A DNA stretch of 8,130 nt from Pseudomonadales bacterium (GCA_029244465.1 JAQWQN010000141.1:1-8130); one strand, 5' to 3'. Shown: positions 1 to 6,918, counted from the stretch's first letter. The notes: generated by a model from the sequence alone, not told the origin. Made by a program: numbers and translations.

Positions 1-983
1 GCCGTAAAAACCTAACAATTCTTACCGAGGCACAAGTCGAACGCCTCAGTTTTTCCGACGATAATCCGCTCCGCGTCTCTGGGGTACAGGTCACGCTCCC
101 TACTGGAGAAGAGCACTTCTTGGCAGACAAAGAAGTGATTCTGGCGGCGGGATCAATTGCCTCACCTCAGCTTCTTCAGCTTTCCGGTATCGGTGACCCC
201 GATGAACTGCAGAAATTCGAGATACCGATCAGACACGCCTTACCTGGCGTGGGTAAAAACTTGCACGACCACCTTCAAATAAGAACGATCTATCAAGTAG
301 ACAACACGGTGACGTTGAATCAACGAGCTCGGAACATATTCGGTCGCGCATGGATGGGGCTGGAGTATTTTACGCGACGAACTGGACCGTTAACGATGCC
401 ACCCTCGCAACTTGGGGCTTTCGCCAAGTCTGATCCGAACCAACCATCCGCTAACATCGAATGGCATGTCCAACCACTTTCCCTTGAGAAATTTGGCGAA
501 CCGCTACACAAGCACAATGCCATCACCCCAAGTGTGTGCAACTTGCGCCCTTCGAGCCGCGGTCATGTCCATTTGAAAGGCAAGCTTGCCTCCGATGCAC
601 CCGAGATATTCGTCAACTACCTGTCGACTGATGAGGACTTGGACGTCGCTGTTTCGTCTCTGAAATTTACACGCAAAATCATGGCGGCCAGAGCCCTCGC
701 GCCCTTCAACCCTCAGGAGCTAAAGCCGGGATCGGGTGTGACCTCTGAAGACGAAATGGTAAATGCCGCTCGAGATTTGGGCACAACCATCTTCCACCCT
801 GTCGGTACCTGCAAGATGGGCAGTGATGCTCAAGCGGTGGTCTCGGATCGCTTAGAGGTGCATGGCCTTCAAGGTCTACGGGTCATAGACGCCAGTGTGA
901 TGCCGCAAATCACATCCGGCAATACTAACGCGCCGACCGTCATGATCGCTGAGAAAGGCGCCGACTTCATCTTAGGCAACTAA
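1..983 (+). CDS. GMC family FAD-dependent oxidoreductase, C-terminal part (5' truncated by window edge)
   Basis: The frame is open from base 3 to the TAA at 981-983, giving 326 visible residues. GMC enzymes are usually about 530-560 residues, so roughly the first 200, including the N-terminal FAD-binding GxGxxG, lie left of the window. Visible residues 50-64 read GSIASPQLLQLSGIG, which fits the second GMC signature. It is followed by the typical GVGKNLHDH block. Near the C-terminus FHPVGTCKMG carries the catalytic His (visible residue 265), and SGNTNAP carries the partner Asn (residue 309), 44 residues later as in choline oxidase. Family members oxidise primary alcohols or choline-like substrates to aldehydes with FAD in the cytoplasm. 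The closest overall look is to alcohol/choline dehydrogenases, but the substrate cannot be told. A TTG at 120 could be misread as a start, but in-frame family-like sequence continues upstream of it. The next gene begins 13 nt downstream, so the two are probably cotranscribed. Confidence 0.93.
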   Translation, partial: RKNLTILTEAQVERLSFSDDNPLRVSGVQVTLPTGEEHFLADKEVILAAGSIASPQLLQLSGIGDPDELQKFEIPIRHALPGVGKNLHDHLQIRTIYQVDNTVTLNQRARNIFGRAWMGLEYFTRRTGPLTMPPSQLGAFAKSDPNQPSANIEWHVQPLSLEKFGEPLHKHNAITPSVCNLRPSSRGHVHLKGKLASDAPEIFVNYLSTDEDLDVAVSSLKFTRKIMAARALAPFNPQELKPGSGVTSEDEMVNAARDLGTTIFHPVGTCKMGSDAQAVVSDRLEVHGLQGLRVIDASVMPQITSGNTNAPTVMIAEKGADFILGN

Positions 984-996
984 ACATGGCAACTCT

Positions 997-1899
997 ATGA
1001 ATATTGGTCTTTTTTCTACCTTCATGTCACCACGAGCAGATCGAGAGATGCTGAGAAATTTCGCGCGTGAAGCCGAATCAATCGGTGTAAATTCCATTTG
1101 GATGGGTGAACATGTCGTGTTGTTTGATGAGACCGAACACCCCTACCCAGGGGCAAAGGACGGCAAGCTGCCGGTGCCAGCAGGCGGTGGCCTGCTGGAC
1201 ACAGTAGCGACGTTTGGATTTCTCGCGGCCGTGACCGAAAAGATTCGCTTCGGTACTGGCATCAGCCTGATTTCGCAACGCAATCCACTGTATACCGCTA
1301 AAGAATTCGCGACCTTAGATTGGCTATCAAACGGCCGCATCGATTTTGGCGTTGGTGTCGGTTGGTGCAAAGAAGAAGTGCTCGCCAGCGGCTACTCTTG
1401 GCCGGATCGAGGCGAACGCAGCAACGAATTCCTTGCGCTACTCAAGCGCTTGTGGACCGAAAGCCCTGCTGCCTTCTCCGGCAAGCATTTCAATGTGCCC
1501 AGTTGTCACTTGGACCCCAAGCCGCTGCAAAGCCCCCATATACCGATCATTGTCGGTGGCCATTCTACCAATGCATTACGTCGTGCAGCCCGCTACGGCG
1601 ACGGCTGGTACGGATTCCAGCTGAACCCGGCGGCCACCACCCCTATCCTGGCAGAACTACGATCACTGTTAGACGAAGAAGAACGGGACCCGGATGAGTT
1701 CAAAATCGTCATTACACCGTCCCGAAACGACCAGGAAAGCGTAGATCGCTTCGCAGCCCTAGGGGTTGAAGAGCTTGTTTTACACCTAGGATCACAAAAA
1801 GCGAATGCGGTCGAGGCACGGCTTCGAGAGGTTGAAGCGCTTATTTCTCAGCACCTACCAAGCCGCGCAAACTCAGGAGAGCGCTTGGTAGACCGCTGA
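997..1899 (+). CDS. LLM class (luciferase-like) flavin/F420-dependent oxidoreductase
   Basis: This 300-residue protein has the full length of a bacterial luciferase-like TIM-barrel oxidoreductase. It starts with the beta-strand MNIGLFSTFM, then has SIWMGEHVV (residues 33-41), RFGTGISLISQRNPLYTAKEFATLDWLSNGR (about 84-114), the glycine-rich GVGVGWCKEE (118-127) and IPIIVGGHS (182-190). The last is the usual flavin/F420 phosphate-contact region near the end of the barrel. The organisation resembles the TIGR03619-like group called 'probable F420-dependent'. Most gammaproteobacteria are not known to make F420, so FMN is at least as likely; this cannot be decided from sequence alone. The ATG at 997 gives a standard N-terminus but has only a weak Shine-Dalgarno. 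It lies 13 nt after the GMC gene, suggesting cotranscription and a shared catabolic role. Its last 27 nt overlap the end of the convergent serine hydrolase gene. Confidence 0.9.
   Translation: MNIGLFSTFMSPRADREMLRNFAREAESIGVNSIWMGEHVVLFDETEHPYPGAKDGKLPVPAGGGLLDTVATFGFLAAVTEKIRFGTGISLISQRNPLYTAKEFATLDWLSNGRIDFGVGVGWCKEEVLASGYSWPDRGERSNEFLALLKRLWTESPAAFSGKHFNVPSCHLDPKPLQSPHIPIIVGGHSTNALRRAARYGDGWYGFQLNPAATTPILAELRSLLDEEERDPDEFKIVITPSRNDQESVDRFAALGVEELVLHLGSQKANAVEARLREVEALISQHLPSRANSGERLVDR
1855..1891. terminator. Candidate bidirectional hairpin at overlapping convergent gene ends
   Basis: CTACCAAGC at 1855-1863 and GCTTGGTAG at 1883-1891 form a perfect 9-bp inverted repeat with a 19-nt loop. 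It lies across the 1873-1899 overlap where the plus-strand LLM gene and the minus-strand hydrolase gene end. A hairpin here could end or protect both transcripts. No T-tract follows on either strand, so it is not a classical intrinsic terminator. The right arm also encodes the Tyr-Gln-Ala near the hydrolase C-terminus, a run also present in the second hydrolase, so part of the symmetry may be coincidental. Confidence 0.35.
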
Positions 1900-3051
1900 G
1901 CGCATGTCGTCCGAGAGTGGCAGGGTCGCACCCATGTACTGAGTCATGATTACGCCCGAGACGTCCTCCAGAGGATCAACCCAGAAATAGGTCGTAGCCG
2001 CACCCGCCCAACCAAACTCACCCACGCTGGACAGCGATGTTGCTCGACCGTTATCCAACTGGACCCGACCCACCAAACCCCAACCGTAGCCTGCAAACAC
2101 ACTCGGTCCGATTGCCAACGGCATTTGATTTTCCGGCACACGATTTACCCGCAACATTTCTAGCATCTTACGCGAAATCAACACGTCACCCTCTGGCGTT
2201 TTGCCCGTGAGAAGCATCTGTGCGAACGCTGAATAGTCTCTTAGCGTTGAAAAAAGACCCAAACCGCCTCGGCGAAAAGAATCCGCTCGATCGTGAGGGT
2301 TCAAATGATCCACATCTAGCTGTTCCAGCTCCTGTGGTCCAATCGCTAGCGGCGGCAGCCCGTCTAGGAGACCCGTACCGTACATCGGCATCAAACGGTC
2401 CTTCGCGGTATCAGCCACACCAAATGCCGTATCGCACATCCCCAAGGGGCCAAAGATGTGTTCTTGCATTAAATCTAGCAGATCCTGTCCCGTCGCTCGC
2501 TCAATAACGTGTGCTAACACGTCAATAGAAACGCTATAGCGCCACTTGCTACCTGGCTGAAACGCAAGTGGCAGGTTGCATAATCGAGCCATCATTTCGT
2601 CAAGAGAGCAAAGACCATCGCCGGTAATACCGGCCTCTCTGTAGTATTGGGCAATATGGCACCCGTGGATGAACTCGTAGGTGAAACCCGCGCGATGCGT
2701 AAGCAGGTCCTCTACGGTTATAGGTCTCGACGCGGGCACAATGCCTCCATCGGGAGTGAGCACTGTCATTTGCGCAAATCTCGCATCGTATTGCGCGACC
2801 ATGTCGTAGAGCCGCAACCGACCAAGCTCCACAAGTTGCAATGCGAGTAACGACACAATCGGTTTCGTCATCGAAAATATACGATAGATCGCACCGTCCG
2901 GGATGGGAGTCTGGGCTTCAGCATTTGCAAATCCAACAGCGCCCTCACTCAGCACTTCACCTTTAGACGCCACTTGCCATTCAATACCACTAAACGTTTT
3001 TGCATCCACGTATCCTTGAGCAACAGCCTCTATGCGTTGTTTCCGACTCAT
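1873..3051 (-). CDS. Serine hydrolase, beta-lactamase/esterase EstB-like family (cytoplasmic)
   Basis: A 392-residue penicillin-binding-protein-fold hydrolase (Pfam Beta-lactamase type). The nucleophile motif SxxK is S60-M-T-K63 within AIYRIFSMTKPIVSL. The second motif is YSV at 172-174 (W-R-Y-S-V). The block DLLTHRAGFTYEF (about 115-127) and the late W348-A-G-A followed by TTYFWVDP are typical of the EstB-like esterase branch rather than of true beta-lactamases. Such enzymes cleave carboxylic esters, sometimes amides or lactones. No signal peptide is visible, so it is probably cytoplasmic. A longer frame opens at 3102, but the ATG at 3051 is preferred: GGGGAG (3058-3063) sits 6 nt before it, and it overlaps the TGA of the upstream glutathione transferase gene as ATGA, indicating translational coupling. 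The 3' end overlaps the convergent LLM gene by 27 nt. It is a distant paralogue of the secreted hydrolase at 3947-5296. Confidence 0.9.
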   Translation of the reverse strand: MSRKQRIEAVAQGYVDAKTFSGIEWQVASKGEVLSEGAVGFANAEAQTPIPDGAIYRIFSMTKPIVSLLALQLVELGRLRLYDMVAQYDARFAQMTVLTPDGGIVPASRPITVEDLLTHRAGFTYEFIHGCHIAQYYREAGITGDGLCSLDEMMARLCNLPLAFQPGSKWRYSVSIDVLAHVIERATGQDLLDLMQEHIFGPLGMCDTAFGVADTAKDRLMPMYGTGLLDGLPPLAIGPQELEQLDVDHLNPHDRADSFRRGGLGLFSTLRDYSAFAQMLLTGKTPEGDVLISRKMLEMLRVNRVPENQMPLAIGPSVFAGYGWGLVGRVQLDNGRATSLSSVGEFGWAGAATTYFWVDPLEDVSGVIMTQYMGATLPLSDDMRSAVYQALS

Positions 3052-3668
3052 TTTTGGCTCCCCACCGCTTTTGCTGCGGCATACGAAGGTCGCCCGTAGC
3101 ATTGTCCGAGCCAGCGTTGCACATTCGGGTAGTTACTGACGTCAAACTTGATCATATTGAAAAGATCCATAACACCCGAAAGATTTAAATCTGCTAAGGA
3201 AAAATCATCTCCCAACAAATAAGCCTGATTCGAAAGGGCCTCGTTGAGCACTGCAAGTGGTCGCGCTAGCCCCTTTGTGGCGCCAGCAATCACCTTTGCG
3301 TCACGTTTTTCTTCTGGCATAAATAGTTTCTGTATGACTATCTGCATTTGCAGTGGTTCGATTTCACTAATCCCCCAAACACTCCACTGCCACGTCTTTG
3401 CCCTTGCAACAGGATCCGTCGGAAATATCTCCGCGGCGTATTTCTCCCCTAGATACAGGTTAATCGCCATCGACTCAAACAGTCTAAAACCGTCATCATC
3501 CAGCGCGGGTATTCGTCCGTTAGGATTGACTGCCAGGTACTCTGGAGTCTTTGAGTCTCCACTGAAGGAGGTACCGACGTGTTGGTAGTCCACACTCATC
3601 TCTTCCGCTGCCCATATAGAGCGAAATGCCCTTGAACTTGCGATGCCATACAACGTTGGTTTACTCAT
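3048..3668 (-). CDS. Glutathione S-transferase family protein
   Basis: A 206-residue two-domain GST, normal length. The N-terminal thioredoxin-like domain (about 1-80) has LYGIASSRAFR with candidate glutathione-activating Ser11/Ser12, NPNGRIPAL with the cis-proline at P54, and the E65-S66 pair that binds the gamma-glutamyl part of glutathione. The all-helical C-terminal domain has LLGDDFSLADL, including the S157xxD160 N-capping box conserved in GSTs. Bacterial relatives conjugate glutathione to electrophiles or isomerise and dehalogenate substrates in the cytoplasm. The substrate here is unknown. Start ATG at 3668 has GGAG (3676-3679) 7 nt upstream. The TGA stop shares bases with the ATG of the following serine hydrolase (ATGA), so the two are made from one message. 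This supports a joint detoxification or catabolic role. Confidence 0.92.
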   Translation of the reverse strand: MSKPTLYGIASSRAFRSIWAAEEMSVDYQHVGTSFSGDSKTPEYLAVNPNGRIPALDDDGFRLFESMAINLYLGEKYAAEIFPTDPVARAKTWQWSVWGISEIEPLQMQIVIQKLFMPEEKRDAKVIAGATKGLARPLAVLNEALSNQAYLLGDDFSLADLNLSGVMDLFNMIKFDVSNYPNVQRWLGQCYGRPSYAAAKAVGSQK

Positions 3669-3946
3669 GCCACAACTCCGTTAATCCAATGAGAGTATGA
3701 TTGAACCATAACTAACCAACCGTACGATAGCCGTCACGTGAGCTGCCAGGCTGGAACAACGGGCTTAGCAAGCAAACTTGTTCACTCGAGTCTCGATACT
3801 CAACCTAAATCAAACAAGGCCAAACGTCGAAGAACGGAAGACACGATCGCAGCCAATGCCCCAAGATCGATCATTGTGGGACGGATTGATGGTTCAGGTG
3901 TGGCTGCACGCCAACACCTAAACCAATATTCTAGAGGGTCCTGACC
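3669..3946. other. Intergenic region between the two minus-strand units
   Basis: These 278 nt lie between the end of the secreted hydrolase gene and the start of the GST gene, both on the minus strand. The only frame is a short plus-strand one (3738-3944) with no recognisable domain and unlikely composition, so I do not call a gene. The strongest structure is the hairpin at 3891-3924. A promoter for the GST-hydrolase pair is expected near 3680-3725 on the minus strand. The best match I see is TTGGTT, 16 nt, TACTCT, which is weak and not listed separately. Confidence 0.5.
3891..3924 (-). terminator. Long hairpin downstream of the secreted hydrolase gene, terminator-like
   Basis: The left arm at 3891-3904 and right arm at 3910-3924 pair over about 14 positions around a 5-nt loop, with one bulged A at 3913. 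The pair 3895/3920 is a C/A mismatch if the plus strand is transcribed but a G-U wobble if the minus strand is. This favours a structure in the minus-strand RNA, which begins 22 nt after the hydrolase stop at 3947. No U-tract follows in that direction, so it may be an RNA 3'-end stabiliser, a Rho-assisted terminator or a weak intrinsic one. Confidence 0.5.
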
Positions 3947-5296
3947 TTATTCAATGAGCGCTTGGTAAGTTAAGACTTTAAATTCCTGACCAAGCCGGGT
4001 GCGATGAGGAATACTCTGCACCATAAATAGACCGATGAGATTCTCTTGTGGATCAATCCAAAAACGTGTGCCCGCAGCCCCACCCCAATTGTATTCACCC
4101 GCACTACTAATTTCGCCGACCTGCCCCGGGTCTAAAACTAATCCATAGCCAAGCCCGAAGCCTGCGCCCGAACGACCGAAGCCCATAGGGATATCACCAA
4201 GGTGGTTGGTGGTCATCAAGTCGACCGTCTTCGGCGACAATAGGCGAACCCCATCGAGTTCACCACCATTGAGCATCAGTTGTGCGAACCTCAAATAGTC
4301 GCGCGTCGTGGAAACCAAACCGCCACCACCACCTTCAAAGCTGGTCCCTTCAACATAACCCTTGCTGACAATCGGGTCTGCTACATCGAGCCCCGGGCCA
4401 GACGCTGTGGCCAAGAAACTTCCACCAGCCACACCCTTCGGCGAATATAGCTGGGCAAGACGAGGCAGTTTTTCTGCGGGTAGGGTGAAGTAGGTGTCCA
4501 CCATACCAAGCGGCGCAAAAATACGTGTTTGTAAAAACTCACCGAAGGACATGCCTGATAAGACTTCAACCAACCGACCCTGGACATCTACCGCAACGCT
4601 ATAGTGCCACTGCGTGCCAGGTTCATACTGCAAGGGTATCTTGCCGAGCGCCTCGACAAAGGTCTGCAGGTTTGTTTCGCGGCCCAGCAGTCCGGCTTGG
4701 CGATAAAGTTGGTCGACTTCCGTATTGCCAAACACGCCATAGGTGAGACCCGCCGTATGCGTTAACAAATCCCGCACTGTCGGCTGGCGTTTAGGTTTAC
4801 GAGTCTGCCCAACTAAACTGTCATCTCCCTCGCCAATCGTGCGGCTTTGTGTCCCATCGGAAATGATGTTTGTCCCGGCAGTGGAAAGCGCGACCTCAAG
4901 ATTTGCCATCTCGGGGATATAACGAGCAATTGGATCGTTTAAAAAAAAACGGCCTTCCTCGTAAAGCATCATCAACGCAAGCGCGGTGATCGGCTTGCTC
5001 ATCGAATAGATTCGATAGATCGCGTCTTGCGTAATCGGCGTCTCAGCCTCTCGATCCGCTAGACCATACAATTCGTTATAGACAATCTTGCCATTGCGAG
5101 CAATCAATCCCTGCCCACCGACCATCGTGCCATCGGCAACTCGCGCCTTCATATGTTCGGTAATCCGCGCCAAGCGCTCACTCGAAACCCCTTCACGTTC
5201 TGGTTTGGTCGCACCGATTTCTTTACCACTCGCGGTCTGGCCGAAGCCGATCACGATCACGATTAAATATGCGCACACGCGCAAGGTGTTTAGCAT
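3947..5296 (-). CDS. Secreted serine hydrolase, beta-lactamase/esterase EstB-like family
   Basis: This 449-residue protein is a larger relative of the hydrolase at 1873-3051. The N-terminus has one basic residue followed by a hydrophobic run (about 7-19, VCAYLIVIVIGFG) and a small-residue TASG stretch (21-24), which reads as a Sec signal peptide, so a periplasmic or exported enzyme is likely. Catalytic motifs are S98-M-S-K101 in AIYRIYSMSKPITAL and Y232-S-V. The block DLLTHTAGLTYG (176-187) and W404-G-G-A before GTRFWIDP match the other hydrolase. An insert around 137-170 (Gly/Ser/Thr and charged residues) is not found there. Family role: hydrolysis of esters or related acyl bonds. The ATG at 5296 is chosen over an upstream in-frame ATG at 5338 because AGGAG (5303-5307) lies 6 nt before it and the signal peptide then starts at residue 1. 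It is divergent from the crotonase gene and separated from the GST gene by 278 nt, so it may have its own promoter. Confidence 0.9.
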   Translation of the reverse strand: MLNTLRVCAYLIVIVIGFGQTASGKEIGATKPEREGVSSERLARITEHMKARVADGTMVGGQGLIARNGKIVYNELYGLADREAETPITQDAIYRIYSMSKPITALALMMLYEEGRFFLNDPIARYIPEMANLEVALSTAGTNIISDGTQSRTIGEGDDSLVGQTRKPKRQPTVRDLLTHTAGLTYGVFGNTEVDQLYRQAGLLGRETNLQTFVEALGKIPLQYEPGTQWHYSVAVDVQGRLVEVLSGMSFGEFLQTRIFAPLGMVDTYFTLPAEKLPRLAQLYSPKGVAGGSFLATASGPGLDVADPIVSKGYVEGTSFEGGGGGLVSTTRDYLRFAQLMLNGGELDGVRLLSPKTVDLMTTNHLGDIPMGFGRSGAGFGLGYGLVLDPGQVGEISSAGEYNWGGAAGTRFWIDPQENLIGLFMVQSIPHRTRLGQEFKVLTYQALIE

Positions 5297-5398
5297 CGAA
5301 CTCTCCTCTTGAAAAATTCTGGCAGTGTAAACCCACAACCCGAGGCAATCAGAGTTTTTTTCGCTCCCCGTCCAGATTTAAATCCGCAGTGACACCAG

Positions 5399-5426
5399 TT
5401 GCGTCCAGCGTCTGGATGCTTAACAT
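5399..5426 (+). promoter_or_regulatory. Possible sigma-70-type promoter for the crotonase-carbonic anhydrase operon
   Basis: In the 161-nt divergent region (5297-5457), TTGCGT (5399-5404) and TAACAT (5421-5426) are separated by 16 nt. The predicted transcript would begin about 25 nt before the crotonase ATG. Both hexamers are imperfect. A small dyad, TCCAG-CGT-CTGGA (5404-5416), lies between them and could be an operator or chance. No convincing promoter was seen for the divergent minus-strand hydrolase gene. Confidence 0.3.
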
Positions 5427-5457
5427 GAGTGGTTCACTCTCGAACTCTGGAGCCACT

Positions 5458-6285
5458 ATGGCAATTTCTCCTTCAAGTACTGAGGAGCTTCTCGTCGAGC
5501 AAGACGGCCACATAGTCACGATCACGCTAAATCGTCCAGAACGACTTAACGCAATCAGTCGACCCATGTTGAACGAGCTCTCAGCAAAAATGGTCGAAGC
5601 GGATAAAGACCCCGAAGTGCGCTGCATCATTTTAACCGGGGCCGGACGTGGTTTTTGTAGCGGCTTGGATCTCATCGATACGAGTGATCGTATGGACAGC
5701 GAACAAGGCGCAACTGGGTCAGCCGGATCGAATCGCGCGCGACAGCTGTTTGACTTACGCGATGCGCCTATTAACGTGATGTGGCATACCGATACACCGA
5801 TCATCTGCGCGATCAACGGCGCCGCCGCTGGTTACGGAATGGATGTCACGCTGCTTTGTGATATGCGTATCATGGCGAGCAACGCAAAATTAGCAGCCGT
5901 TACCGCTAAACGTAACGTGGTTCCCGAAAGTGGCGGTACCTGGCTCCTACCCCGGCTTGTTGGGTGGGCAAAAGCGGCAGAGCTCTACTACCGGGCTCGC
6001 ACAATTGGCGCGGAAGAGGCGAAAGAAATTGGCATCATCAACGAGATCGTAGAACCCTCTGAACTGATGACGGTTGCGCGCGCTTGGGCGGAGGATGTCG
6101 CCGAAAACGCACCTATGGCCGTTCAAACTACCAAACGAATGATGCGCATGGGCATGGAAGAGTCCTATGACACGGCAGTAGACCACCTCATGGTACATCT
6201 GGGCGGTCTGTTCCAAAGCGAAGACTTCCAAGAAGGGCTGCGGGCCTTTATGGAAAAACGAAAGCCTAACTTTACCGGTCGCTAG
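5458..6285 (+). CDS. Enoyl-CoA hydratase/isomerase (crotonase) family protein
   Basis: A 275-residue crotonase, normal length. NRPERLNAIS (25-34) is the early CoA-binding block. GAGRGFCSGLDL (61-72) and INGAAAGYGMDVTLLCD (119-135) form the oxyanion hole and helix. PESGGTWLLPRLVG (156-169) and the C-terminal EKRKPNF complete the fold. Family members hydrate, isomerise, dehalogenate or cleave acyl-CoA thioesters in the cytoplasm. By hand alignment to rat mitochondrial hydratase, the two catalytic glutamates (144 and 164) fall at D129 and T149 here, so a plain beta-oxidation hydratase activity should not be assumed. E157 in the PESGG segment, a pattern seen in other crotonase subgroups, may substitute. 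The frame extends upstream to 5269, but the ATG at 5458 is chosen because GGAG (5449-5452) is 5 nt before it and it gives a family-like N-terminus. The upstream extension overlaps the divergent gene. Its TAG stop overlaps the GTG of the next gene by one base. Confidence 0.92.
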   Translation: MAISPSSTEELLVEQDGHIVTITLNRPERLNAISRPMLNELSAKMVEADKDPEVRCIILTGAGRGFCSGLDLIDTSDRMDSEQGATGSAGSNRARQLFDLRDAPINVMWHTDTPIICAINGAAAGYGMDVTLLCDMRIMASNAKLAAVTAKRNVVPESGGTWLLPRLVGWAKAAELYYRARTIGAEEAKEIGIINEIVEPSELMTVARAWAEDVAENAPMAVQTTKRMMRMGMEESYDTAVDHLMVHLGGLFQSEDFQEGLRAFMEKRKPNFTGR

Positions 6286-6845
6286 TGGTCAGCCACGAAA
6301 AAGCACTTTTACGCCTGCTCGAGGGCAATGAAAGATTTCGCGCGCAGCAGCCGCTGCTGCCCGAAGAACTGTCGCAATTCGTTGCTGGTCAGGCGCCCAT
6401 TGCCGCCGTCCTCAGTTGTTCTGACTCCCGCGTCCCACCCGAATTGATATTCAACCAAAGCCTCGGTTCGCTGTTTATCGTTCGCGTTGCGGGAAACATT
6501 GCGGGTGAAAGCCAAATTGGTAGCCTCGAATTCGCCGTGAAAAATCTAGGCTGCAATCTCATCGTCGTGCTTGGGCACACTCATTGCGGCGCGATTAAAG
6601 CGGCACTCAGCAATGACGATTCAGCAGTGCCTCCATTGATGCAATCAATCCTGTCTGTAATACGATCCGGCATTAGCAAAACTAACGACAATGTAGTGGC
6701 CACAAAAGAAAACGTCGTGCATACACAACAAAGAATACGGACTGAATCGAGCGCGATTCAAAACGCCTTGGACGCTAAAGGAATCGCCGTTGTCGGCGGC
6801 CTGTACGACATTGAAACGGGCAAGGTCGACTTTTTTAACCCCTAG
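6285..6845 (+). CDS. Beta-class carbonic anhydrase
   Basis: This 186-residue protein has the complete beta-carbonic anhydrase signature: C45-S-D47-S-R49 (SCSDSRVPPEL) and H98-T-H-C101-G (LGHTHCGAI). C45, H98 and C101 are the zinc ligands, and D47/R49 form the regulatory or catalytic dyad. VRVAGN (67-71) and the final GGLYDIETGKVDFF are also typical. It interconverts CO2 and bicarbonate in the cytoplasm. The start is a GTG at 6285 overlapping the crotonase TAG (TAGTG). No good Shine-Dalgarno precedes it and no in-frame ATG gives a complete N-terminus, so translation is probably coupled to the crotonase gene. Length is at the short end of the family but nothing essential is missing. The pairing with a crotonase suggests use of bicarbonate or disposal of CO2 in the same pathway, which is inference only. 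Confidence 0.95.
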   Translation: MVSHEKALLRLLEGNERFRAQQPLLPEELSQFVAGQAPIAAVLSCSDSRVPPELIFNQSLGSLFIVRVAGNIAGESQIGSLEFAVKNLGCNLIVVLGHTHCGAIKAALSNDDSAVPPLMQSILSVIRSGISKTNDNVVATKENVVHTQQRIRTESSAIQNALDAKGIAVVGGLYDIETGKVDFFNP

Positions 6846-6918
6846 ATTGTCCGGCGAGTCGGCCACCTCTACCCAGCGAACTGACTCACCACACCCACCG
6901 AAAAAATTACAATCTAGG
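6841..6918. repeat. 10-bp perfect inverted repeat spanning the carbonic anhydrase stop
   Basis: CCTAGATTGT at 6841-6850 is repeated as its exact reverse complement ACAATCTAGG at 6909-6918, with 58 nt between. The left arm contains the TAG stop of the carbonic anhydrase gene. The long loop and lack of a T-tract argue against a simple terminator. It could be a distal operator pair, a 3'-UTR stem or chance. The core TAGATTG/CAATCTA recurs around the stop of the MerR gene (8078-8084 and 8108-8114). Confidence 0.4.

Noticed and set aside
3052..3102. 17-residue N-terminal extension of the cytoplasmic hydrolase
   Set aside because: It lies inside the GST coding sequence. The ATG at 3051 has a GGGGAG and an ATGA overlap with the GST stop.
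3738..3944. 68-residue plus-strand frame between the two minus-strand units
   Set aside because: No ribosome site, no recognisable domain, and it overlaps the hairpin that fits the minus-strand transcript.
5370..5416. GTCCAG at 5370-5375 and the TCCAG-CGT-CTGGA dyad as the same operator as the CTGGACA sites near the MerR gene
   Set aside because: Only 5-6 bases are shared and the spacing differs, so chance is an adequate explanation.
5269..5457. Upstream extension of the crotonase reading frame
   Set aside because: It overlaps the start of the divergent hydrolase gene and its ribosome site. The ATG at 5458 has a GGAG and gives a normal family N-terminus.
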